This document shows positions 57,401 through 64,000 of a stretch of DNA of 64,000 nt, in pieces. This DNA comes from Branchinecta lynchi (lineage: Eukaryota > Arthropoda > Branchiopoda > Anostraca > Branchinectidae), in NCBI GenBank assembly GCA_023053575.1, contig JAKZAP010000018.1, forward strand, positions 19,372,202 through 19,436,201, written 5' to 3'. The notes beneath the pieces were generated by a model, which worked only from the letters and a program-made list of their open reading frames with translations, ran no database searches and had not been told where the DNA came from. Position 1 is the stretch's first letter. Each line of letters opens with the position of its first letter. Position numbers and translations under genes: made by a program.

Positions 57401-60400
57401 TGCCAAAATTATTTAGTCCTGCAGGCTGAAATGCCACGAACTGGTATTCATGATGCTCAAGGGCCCATGATTCTTTTTGCCTCGAAGGTATGGTTTTGGG
57501 CTTCTTACAAATGAATTTCTATCTCCCTTATAGTGCACACCGTAAGTATAACTGCAAATTGTGAAAATCATTGACCAAACAGTAGATTTTCATGTTCCTC
57601 ATGAGCCTATGTACATTCTTGCCTCAAGGGTTTTGACTATGACTGAATTCCTTGAAGTACTCATCTTAACCGCAAAATACAAAATATACTTTTGAGCAAA
57701 CAATACATTTTGATAACCCCCAAGGGCCCTTGACCATTTCTTTCTTAAGGTTTGGCTTACAGTGAGTTTCTAGTACCCTTAAAGTGTGCATCATCACTGC
57801 AAAGTGCAACAAATACATTTCCACTAAACTGAAAAATCCCCACAGTCATCCTCTGACCCAACTTTGTAAGTGCCGTATGAGATTCTAGCTTTTGTGTCTC
57901 AGTATACAATATGCATCGCCGGTACTTTGGTTAAATTAGCAGTTTATTTTTCTGACATTTAGCAAATTATTTTTCCATTTGTAGATAAAGCTCCTGTATC
58001 CAAGAGTCTGTTGGGAACCCTCTTTTTGACATGCACAGCAATCAACGTTCCACTCTTTGTCAACCTGCGACAGTTTTTAATATGCAAACTTCCAGAAGAC
58101 TTGCTTAGTAGCCAGGTAAGATTAATCTTCTTCTTCTTCTAGAATATAGTCATTGGGATCCACTGACCTTCTTAGACTTTTTCTTTCTTTGGTCTTGGAA
58201 TTTGCTTTCTTGAAGAGTGAGATCTGTTTGTAACCTGTTGCGTACCTTAACATTTCTGGCTTTTTATGGGCTATCTTTCTTTTCTGAAATAATTTTTTTA
58301 ATAAGTTGCATCCGTGGTATCCTGTTGGTGAAGTTTCAACAAAATTTGTTTTTTCCAGTTTTTTCGGATCTGGACTGCACATCTGGCATTCATCGAGACC
58401 AAAGACTTCATTTGTGGTGCTTTACTTATATATTACTTTAGGTATGTTTATTCACATGATTTTGATGAAATAACCACAAAAAAGAATTCAATCAACACAA
58501 ATCTGATGTCATAGAAAGCATACTTTATTTGATGCATACATATCCATAAAAAGTAATAATTCGAATATATGTTTCAAAGTCAGCTTGGGCTCAAGGAATA
58601 TTTAAGTAATACTGTGACACCAGTAGTTGGGCAGCAGCCCAGCAAACCCATCGGTGACCAAATCTTCTACAGCCAAAGAGCAGTGTTTTAGGTGTGTTTA
58701 TTCACATAATCTCATTAACTAACCATCAAAACGAATTCGACCGACAAAAATTCTATGTCATAGAAAGCATACTTTATTTGATTCATAAATACCATATAAG
58801 TAATACTATGACACCAGTAGTTGTGCAGCAACCCATCGGTGAACAAACCTTCTGCAGACGAAGAGCGAAGTATGCGTACGGCTTTCGCAAGGAATCCCAT
58901 AAGCATTGCAACGATATTGGCTTCCAGAAAGTTGTATTTGGTCCCGGAATCAAGGGTTCGATCCCGAATAAAAGTTTGGTGTATGACGATAATGAAACTG
59001 AGAGCGTTATAGGTTAGAAGTGATATTCTGCTAAGATAAGAGGTTAGCTACTGAGAAAAAAAGATACCTCCATAAATAACGTAATTTCATGGCGCCTGTC
59101 ACTGCTAAACATCAGTTGCGATTTTGCAGATACCATGGTATCTGATACTACGGTCTAAAGTCGTTTTTGCAGTTATCATGGTATCTGATACCACGGTCAA
59201 AAGGTGATTTTGCAGTTATCGTGGTATCTGGCCAGTTATCGTGGTATCTGATATTCAGATACCATGGTCCGACCGTGGTATCTGCAAAAGTCAAATCACT
59301 TTTATCAGTTTTCGCCAAATTGGTGGGAAAGAAGTTTGGCACTTAGTGATGTGACTGAATATCTGGATGACCTCGAAAAGTCACAGTTTCGGCAATTGTC
59401 GTTTTGCAGAGCAACCGTATATCAGATACCACGGTAACTGCAAAAACGACTAATTGCAGATTCAGTTACCGTAGTAACAGATACCATGGTATCTGCAGAA
59501 ACGCAACTATTGCTTTACCTCGTGTCAACTTTTACGTCAGGAGAACTTGTCATGCGCGGATGGAGTTATATTATCACAGTATTCTTTCAGGATTTTTGAA
59601 CGGCGATATGGTTCGAGAAAGTTTGCCACGTACGTGCTTACTACCAGTCTTATTGCACTAGTCCTCGAAACTGTTGCTGTTGTAGTGCTTCGCGCATTAG
59701 GTACGGAATGGTACAGCTCGGGAATCCTACCACCCGGACCGTAAGTAGCTTTCATTTTGTGTGCACGCAGTGGGGCTGGGTGTAGGATCCCGCCAGGGAG
59801 AGACTACGCCTCGAGGAACGGAGAGAGGTGTCCTGTCAATCCTGCACATGGAGATGGCTAGAGATTCAGTTCAGTTCACTTTGAGCGTGTTCCACCCTAC
59901 TTACCAGAGTTAAAGGATATCAAGAATGTACCCTGAGTCGATATTGAGAGTAAGAAAAATTCTCGTTACGAGCATTTCCGTGCAGTTTCCCGAATGCACG
60001 ACCTCTTGACGACTATCCCGATGTGTTAGTCAACACGGCTAAAGGCGAACTTTTGCAGTGCAAAAGTGCATAATTACAGTGCATAAGGGGCAAGGGCCTG
60101 CCAGCTAGCCTTGGGAACACTAAGGAGGGGGTTCGAGATAACAAAGAAGGGGGTCCTGTCGACAATAAGTCCCTGTATCTTTATCTAAGCCCCCCAGGTC
60201 GGTTTGATGGCCGAAAGTTGCGTAGTCAAGTTTTTTGTGCGTTTAAGAAGCATGACGTCACAGATCCTAGCTTGTTGTCGTCAAGGCTGGAACGCAGTGT
60301 TATATTTTCGGCAAAATATCGTGCCACGGGTTGATCGGACCAGTCATACTCAAATCCTCATTTTTTGGGCATCGTGACCCAACGTCTAAAACGAAAATCT

Positions 60401-62067
60401 GCTTTTCATACAGATTACGAAGTTTAGAGACGAGCAACAAAAACAGTGCCAGCAATTCGCCATCTGCCTTATGAACATCGACTTAAAAAAAATTACAATT
60501 ACCCAGTTTATCTTATAGATTTCTCCGAGGTGATTTGATTGAAACTTCTAAGGTTTGTCATAGTTACTATGATAACATAAGGCCTGATGATGTCCTCACT
60601 CTCAATCACAACGGTCTCAGAAGACACAGCTTGAAAATTCGTGGTTCGAAATTCCGAAAAGAGATTGGAAAATTGAGCTTCAAAAACCGGATAGTGGAGT
60701 ACTGGAATAATCTCCCCGATCGTCACCTGGCTGAAATTCAATTTAGTGTTCACAGTGTCTTGAGAAATTAACAGAGGCGAAAGCCTTTTTACTGCAGTTA
60801 TATTATTATTATTAGTATGGGGGACCATACCCAAAAATTGAGTATTTGTGTAAGACTAGATCAAACCAATTACGTCACAGAGATCGCAGTTACCACGCTA
60901 ACTACGCTCCCGAGCGCGATAAGCAAGTAGTTACTATTAGTCACTGTTTCGAGAAGGCTGGAACGTCCTGCGCGCTAACTTTTCACAAGGTCAGAACAGA
61001 AATAGTAAGTAGTAGTTACATTGTTAGAAGGGTGGATCACGCTCTTTTTTCCGATAATTCTTGCAAAAATTCTTCAAGTATATGGTAGTTTTTCTGAACA
61101 AAAAAGACATTATGACTTTTTTCGATTTTAAATACGGAATTCCGACAGCTCGTCAGTTCGAGTTGAAGTTGTTTCGGGAATTAGGGCTGTGAACGGTGAG
61201 TATTCGAAAGTCCTTCAAAAATGGAGATGAACAGTTCCAGTAATGAGGATTCTGACGTGGGTGTCTGACAGTCATTCAGGTGGAGGGGGGCAGTTCCGGA
61301 AATGGAAGCGTCGACCGGGTGGTTCTTCCCGTGCCGTTGCTCACACGATTCGGTGTAAATCTGTAGGTAAAAAGTTTACTCCTGGCTAGTACCGATTCCC
61401 TTCCTTGATGCTCGGCGGTCGGTGATAGCCCTGTGCGCCACCGCACGAAACAGATTTGTAATGCGTCTTGGCAGTTAACCACAGCTCATATTTGGTCGAA
61501 GATGTCAAGCCACACACGATAAAATCGTGGTATTCGTGTTGCAAACTGTTTTTGTACTATCAGATTCAGTGGAATAAAACTGCCTTTTTTTTAATGTACA
61601 GTAGTGATATGGTTAGTTGAACGATTGTTGACCTTGAAGAAACTATTTTCATGCACTTGCTGTGACTAAAGTTAACTTCCAGGTAGCCTACGTAGGTACT
61701 CAAGGGCCACTGAAAACACCTGAATAGGCATTTTGGGTCTTCATTCCACCATTTAGCCCAAAACTGCACTGTTCACATTTAAGTAACTGTTCAAACAGGC
61801 ATACCTCTACCATACATTGGCGAACCGGCAAATGCTTTAGTCCATGCGCAACCTCACCATTATTTTGCCGTTTCTTTACAAATGTTTTCTGTTTTCAGGT
61901 ACGTTGTGATATTTCCTCTTTTCGTTCCTTATTTCTTCGAAATACCGCTAGCAACGAAAAGCCGATTTCTCGGATTTCCCATCACGGGCAAAACCGTAAC
62001 GTATTTAATCGGACTGCAGATGATGGCGTCGTCGAAGGCGACTGCGCTTGTTGCTGGGTGTGGCATT
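54431..62067 (+). CDS. UBAC2: UBAC2 gene, coding exons 1-5 (5' part; 3' exons beyond window)
   Basis: UBAC2 is a rhomboid-like, proteolytically inactive ER membrane protein with a C-terminal UBA domain. In mammals it works with the gp78/AMFR ubiquitin-ligase machinery in ER-associated degradation and retains UBXD8 (FAF2) in the ER. Five GT-AG-bounded exons (54431-54470, 57985-58115, 58359-58441, 59591-59740, 61899-62067) join in frame to 191 residues, compared with about 344 in human UBAC2. Diagnostic blocks in family order are YKAPVSKSLL, FRIW, then CGALLIYYF running into RIFERRYGSRKFA at residues 85-97, FPLFVPYFFEIP, and KTVTYLIGLQMMAS. Hydrophobic segments lie near residues 20-38, 75-84, 98-120, 136-151 and 167-191. 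The UBA-encoding exons should lie beyond 64000. Introns are 3,514, 243, 1,149 and 2,158 bp and full of mobile elements. Confidence 0.93.
54601..56180 (+). mobile_element. Tc1/mariner-like MITE (~220 bp) split by a nested copy
   Basis: The outer element starts TA-CAGTAGAGGTATGC (54601) and runs to CATAAG at 54812. A nested element occupies 54815-56167. The outer right end resumes as TACCCCTACTG (56170-56180). Rejoined at the TA, the end reads AAGTATACCCCTACTG, which matches the canonical AAGCATACCTCTACTG end in length. The rejoined size (about 220 bp) matches the sister copy at 61599-61812. It lies inside UBAC2 intron 1. Confidence 0.75.
54815..56167 (+). mobile_element. Nested 1.35-kb element with Tc1/mariner-like ends
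   Basis: Perfect inverted ends of about 24 bp (CAGTAGAGGTATGCTTATG... and ...CATAAGCATACCTCTACTG) with TA on both sides (54813-54814 and 56168-56169). Its length is typical of Tc1/mariner, but the interior is not a transposase. It is GC-richer (55050-55930), with repeated words such as GGGGACGTTTTCG and its inverse near 55380 and 55740, and no frame above 92 codons. Its origin is unclear. Confidence 0.75.
56351..56563. mobile_element. CAGGAG MITE, copy 2, TA target
   Basis: Perfect inverted ends of about 23 bp (starting CAGGAGAGGTATCCAACC) with TA on both sides (56349-56350, 56564-56565), as in Tc1/mariner-type MITEs. The partner at 42398-42608 is less well preserved. It lies in UBAC2 intron 1. 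Confidence 0.85.
56566..57984. other. Rest of UBAC2 intron 1; no feature recognised
   Basis: AT-rich with a C-run of about 19 at 57347-57365. Short frames such as 57284-57514 show no splice support. Confidence 0.4.
57985..58115 (+). CDS. UBAC2: UBAC2 coding exon 2
   Basis: The acceptor TTTGTAG at 57984 gives AT AAA GCT CCT, so Tyr14 is completed by T|AT. 43 codons (residues 15-57) begin KAPVSKSLLGTLFLT and end LPEDLLSSQ before GTAAGA. It encodes the first membrane segment. The KAP(V/L)SKSLL block is shared with vertebrate UBAC2. Confidence 0.92.
58359..58441 (+). CDS. UBAC2: UBAC2 coding exon 3
   Basis: The acceptor TTTTTTCCAG at 58358 is followed by 27 codons (FFRIWTAHLAFIETKDFICG then ALLIYYF) plus AG, before the donor GTATGT. 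The two extra bases combine with G of exon 4 to give Arg85. The peptide lines up with the family text F-IWR and CSSLLIYNF. Confidence 0.93.
58442..58870 (+). repeat. Tandem duplication starting at the exon 3 donor
   Basis: 58439-58690 is repeated as 58688-58870: TTAGGTATGTTTATTCACAT against TTAGGTGTGTTTATTCACAT, then GTCATAGAAAGCATACTTTA and ACACCAGTAGTTG in both. The first copy alone holds an insertion at about 58570-58605 (TTTCAAAGTCAGCTTGGGC), which is the tail of the ribozyme element. The second donor-like site lacks any exon before it. Confidence 0.8.
59113..59508. mobile_element. Palindromic MITE built from GATACCATGGTATC
   Basis: Inverted ends AGTTGCGATTTTGCAG and CTGCAGAAACGCAACT, each followed inward by the palindrome CAGATACCATGGTATCTG. 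The interior repeats TGCAGTTATC(A/G)TGGTATCTG at roughly 45-60-bp spacing. It lies in UBAC2 intron 3. No target duplication identified. Confidence 0.75.
59591..59740 (+). CDS. UBAC2: UBAC2 coding exon 4
   Basis: The acceptor ATTCTTTCAG at 59590 and donor GTAAGT at 59741 bound the exon. It completes Arg85 and encodes residues 86-134, starting IFERRYGSRKFATYVLTTS, the most conserved block of the family, followed by a long hydrophobic helix and WYSSGILPPG. It ends with two bases (CC) of Pro135. Confidence 0.96.
60240..60441. other. UBAC2 intron 4, unassigned
   Basis: No frame or repeat partner was recognised between exon 4 and the LINE remnant, apart from short T-rich runs. Confidence 0.3.
60442..60815 (+). 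pseudogene. LINE reverse-transcriptase C-terminus (remnant)
   Basis: With one frameshift it reads TVPAIRHLPYEHRLK, then FLRGDLIETSKVCHSYYDN, then LNHNGLRRHSLKIRG, and finally SFKNRIVEYWNNLPD. This is the standard terminal segment of CR1-like LINEs: LRGDLIE-KIL, then a GLRGHSLK-like line, then FF-NRVV-WN-LP. It ends with a stop at 60769-60771 and a (TTA)n tail around 60803. It lies in UBAC2 intron 4, same strand as the gene. Confidence 0.85.
60816..61596. other. UBAC2 intron 4, unassigned
   Basis: No gene, RNA or repeat partner was recognised. Confidence 0.35.
61599..61812 (-). mobile_element. Tc1/mariner-like MITE, ~214 bp
   Basis: Inverse-orientation sister of the outer element at 54601-56180 (shared TTCATGCACTTGCTGTG, TTCCACCATTTAGC, TGCACTGTTCACATTTAAG). 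Ends TACAGTAGTGATATG and CATACCTCTACCATA, with several mutations. TA flanks at 61597 and 61813. It lies in UBAC2 intron 4. Confidence 0.75.
61899..62067 (+). CDS. UBAC2: UBAC2 coding exon 5
   Basis: The acceptor CTGTTTTCAG at 61898 and donor ATT|GTAAGT bound the exon. It completes Pro135 and encodes residues 136-191, from YVVIFPLFVPYFFEIP through TGKTVTYLIGLQMMAS to VAGCGI. The text parallels vertebrate FALFVPFYCSIP and NKTLIYILGLQ. It ends in phase 0. No following exon was found before 64000. Confidence 0.95.
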
Positions 62068-62130
62068 GTAAGTACTAGGTCTGTAGCCCCGCTTGGACCT
62101 CATACCACAGTTTGATCTCGGGACCCAATC

Positions 62131-62404
62131 CCGATGAAAATTTTATCTCAAAATAGTAGTATAAAGTTGTACGAAAAAGTAGCATGCAGTACGAACTGAT
62201 GCTACTACATGCTTCTATGTCAAGGGTACCGTGTTGCTGCATTCTACTGCATGCTACTATTAGCAAAACTGGATACTACTGCTTGAGATTAGCCCAGTCT
62301 CAGGCACATTAAATGATAGCATTATTTACTATCACATATCAATACATGCAACTTTTTCGTACAACTATCATACAACTATGTAGGCTACACATTTTTCATC
62401 GGGG
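62131..62404. mobile_element. CCGATGAAAAATTT MITE, copy 2
   Basis: Opposite orientation to 45892-46196. Ends CCCGATGAAAATTTT and ATTTTTCATCGGG. Interior matches include GGCACATTAAATGATAG and GCAACTTTTTCGTAC. It lies about 60 bp after the exon 5 donor. Confidence 0.75.
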
Positions 62405-62672
62405 GGTCATGACTCACGATGACTATACCCTCTCTCTCTTTTCTGTCCTCCCTGACCCTGCCTCCACCCTTAATTTTCTATTTTTTTTTCTCCCGTAGCA
62501 TCTTTTTTGATTAACTTATTTTTATATCATTAAAAAAACTAAGCAATCAGATTTCGTACTTTTTGTGGCTACTCCTCCATCCCTCAATGACGTTAAATTT
62601 AATCTATTTTTACCCACTTTTTAATATTCACGTCACCTAACTTTTGAAAATAAACCCATATTTTATTTACTC
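62405..62672. other. UBAC2 intron 5, unassigned T-rich stretch
   Basis: No exon or repeat partner was seen. Pyrimidine-rich runs near 62425-62500 are not followed by a frame matching UBAC2. Confidence 0.35.
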
Positions 62673-62905
62673 TTACTCAAACAATGTCTACAACGGATAC
62701 GTCAGCTACGATTCTTCGTCAGCGATATTTCGGCCCTTCTTGGAAAGGGTCCTCGTCAGGCTGTCAATCCTCTGGGTCAGTGTCGGGGAAAGAAACAAAT
62801 CTGTAATAAATAACTGATGCTTCTATCGACTATAAATATCTTATTAAAGTAAATTACCTTCAAATACCACTGTAATGAAAAAACTAGTCCTGAAATTATT
62901 ATGGA
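62673..62905 (-). repeat. Ribozyme-bearing short element, minus copy
   Basis: Reverse orientation of subfamily 1: TCAAACAATGTCTACAACGG, GATACGTCAGCTACGATTC, the ribozyme, CTGGGTCAGTGTCGGGG, AATAAATAACTGATGC and AATACCACTGTAATG. It is paired head-to-head with the plus copy at 63040-63300. Confidence 0.8.
62710..62769 (-). ncRNA. Hammerhead self-cleaving ribozyme, subfamily 1 (best preserved)
   Basis: Read on the minus strand: GAUUGACAGC (62769-62760), CUGACGA (62759-62753), stem II GGACCCUU/AAGGGCC with loop UCCAAG, GAAA, AUAU, C17 at 62724, then GCUGACGAAGAAUC (62723-62710). CAGC pairs with GCUG and GAUU with AAUC. All core residues are canonical and stem II is paired throughout except for one bulged A. 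Confidence 0.8.
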
Positions 62906-63039
62906 GGCGAGTACTCCATAATAGAAACGTAGAACGAGGTTATTAATGAAATAATATTTAAGTTTTCGGTCCATTATTAATAACGAAACCGAAGTTGATC
63001 AAAATGCAGAAAAAAACCTTTCCTGTCATCGCCCCGTAC

Positions 63040-63300
63040 AGCAAAAACAGCGTACGTGTCAAAAATCAAATTTCAGGATGGTACAGTGGTATTTGAAGGT
63101 AATTTACCGAAAGAAGCTTCAGTTATTTATTATAGGTTTGTTTCTTTCCCCGACGTTGACCCAGAAGATCGACAGCCTGACGAGGACCCTTGCCAAGAAG
63201 GGCCGAAATATCACTGATGAGAATCGTAGCTGACGTATCCGTTGTAAACATTGTTTGAATAAATGTTTCAAAGTCAGCTTGGGCTCAAAGAATATTTATT
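63040..63300 (+). repeat. Ribozyme-bearing short element, plus copy
   Basis: The longest plus-strand copy: AACAGCGTACGTGTCAAAA, ATTTCAGGATGG, TACAGTGGTATTTGAAGG, TTCTTTCCCCGACGTTGAC, the ribozyme, GAATCGTAGCTGACG, and the tail TTTCAAAGTCAGCTTGGGC. It lacks a segment of about 30 bp present in the minus copies (AATAAGATATTTATAG). Confidence 0.8.
63167..63226 (+). ncRNA. Hammerhead self-cleaving ribozyme, subfamily 1
   Basis: Core CUGACGA (63177-63183), stem II as in the family, GAAA (63205-63208), AUAU, C17 at 63212. The stem I partner starts ACUG instead of GCUG, so the pair next to the cleavage site is C-A. The outer helix is also weakened (GAUC facing AAUC). Probably reduced activity. Confidence 0.7.
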
Positions 63301-63474
63301 TTATTTACTATTCTTCCCCCTTAATATTTTGAAATAAATTCAGATTTAAAAGGAACTCAAGTTCCTAATAATGTAACCTGAAGTGGCCCGTATGGACATC
63401 AAAATACTGAACGCTACCTGCGGGGTACAGAACCCGCTTAATGTTTAACCGGAAAGGTCTGGGATAGGACAATT

Positions 63475-63900
63475 TAATTACCTATCACTTATTCACTTAA
63501 GTTGGCTTGAAGACCCGCTGAAAATGCGTTTCTTCGTTGTTCCGCTATTCACGAATAATCGATTTTCAAATAGTGGAATTTCCCTGCGATTTGTGGTATC
63601 TCTATTCGCGTGTATTTTTATTGTATGCCTAACGAGAAAGATTTATGATTTTTTTTTTTTGTTCAGGCACTAAGCAATCTTCACCAATCTCACCTCCGCC
63701 CACTTAAAAGCCGGGTTTGTGTTGAGATTAAGATTTCCCGCATCATAGTAGAATTTACGCTGTGGGGACGGCCGCAGATATTCTGAACTCATAACTAGAG
63801 TAGATAGTGGAAAATAAAAATTCCCTTTGCAGAATCCAAATAATTCAGTGTATTCAGTTAAATGCCACACAAGTAAGTTGGCTTTTCAGTTAAACTTTAA
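63475..63900 (+). repeat. Dispersed repeat D, copy 2
   Basis: Partner of 19856-20290 (TCACTTATTCACTTAAG, TCGTTGTTCCGCTATTCACG, TACGCTGTGGGGACGGCC). Moderate divergence and no coding capacity. It lies in UBAC2 intron 5. Confidence 0.75.
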
Positions 63901-64000
63901 CGAATTGGATACTTCCTGTACGGAACTTTTCCATCCTCCCGAAGCCGATATTCGATCAGGAAGAAACTAACCGGGAGTCGGGTCGGAATCTGTTTCACTT
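63901..64000. other. Window end, UBAC2 intron 5
   Basis: No exon of UBAC2 was recognised before the window ends. Confidence 0.4.

Noticed and set aside
58860..58970. Possible tRNA (GGGTTCGATCCC B box at about 58943)
   Set aside because: There is no A box at the right distance and no cloverleaf. The B-box match is most likely chance.
1..64000. CRISPR arrays or prokaryotic operons
   Set aside because: No short direct repeats with unique spacers were seen. The tandem arrays here are satellites or repeat elements, and the only confident gene has spliceosomal introns.

Overview
The window is eukaryotic and almost certainly from an invertebrate animal. It contains no prokaryote-style operons. It has one clearly recognisable intron-containing protein gene, and most of the rest is dense, nested mobile-element sequence. 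I cannot place the species. The dominant dispersed families (GACGGAC-tailed repeats, short elements with hammerhead ribozymes, tRNA-derived SINE heads, LINE 3' ends with TTAC tails) fit many invertebrate genomes. LAYOUT: 1-1017 is a unique flank holding a hammerhead ribozyme copy (minus strand). 1018-17435 is a tandem array of a 7,697-bp unit (two full copies plus 1,024 bp of a third) with no difference found between copies, homopolymers included. The unit has no long ORF, but it carries two splice-bounded candidate exons on the minus strand. 17436-25900 is mixed repeats: a decayed ribozyme, a LINE 3' end, a tRNA-like SINE head, the first GACGGAC-tailed element (family A), a poly-G element, a small palindromic MITE and a hairpin-ended element with a 281-bp internal tandem repeat (family B). 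25908-33100 holds a TTAA-flanked transposon, a 3.8-kb inverted-repeat element (family C) and a ~210-bp satellite. 33400-50450 is a patchwork of MITEs, the inverted partner of family B, five more stretches of family A, two SINE copies, LINE reverse-transcriptase remnants and a Mutator-type MITE with a 9-bp target duplication. 51300-53510 has ribozyme elements and a hAT element with an exact 8-bp target duplication. 54431-62067 carries the first five coding exons of UBAC2 on the plus strand; the gene runs off the right end. Its introns hold Tc1/mariner-like MITEs nested in one another, a LINE end, a palindromic element and a duplicated splice donor. 62068 to the end is UBAC2 intron 5, containing an inverted pair of ribozyme elements. 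MAIN RESULTS: (1) UBAC2 exons 1-5 assemble in frame (191 residues) and match the known family order, including the RIFERRYGSRKFA block. (2) Seven copies (five well preserved, two decayed) of a repeat carry a hammerhead self-cleaving ribozyme core. Two subfamilies show compensatory changes in stem I, and the AUAU stem III suggests a dimeric ribozyme of the type seen in Penelope-like elements and retrozymes. (3) Several transposon insertions can be reconstructed to the base from their target-site duplications. There are no CRISPR arrays, and I saw no convincing tRNA, rRNA or snRNA gene.
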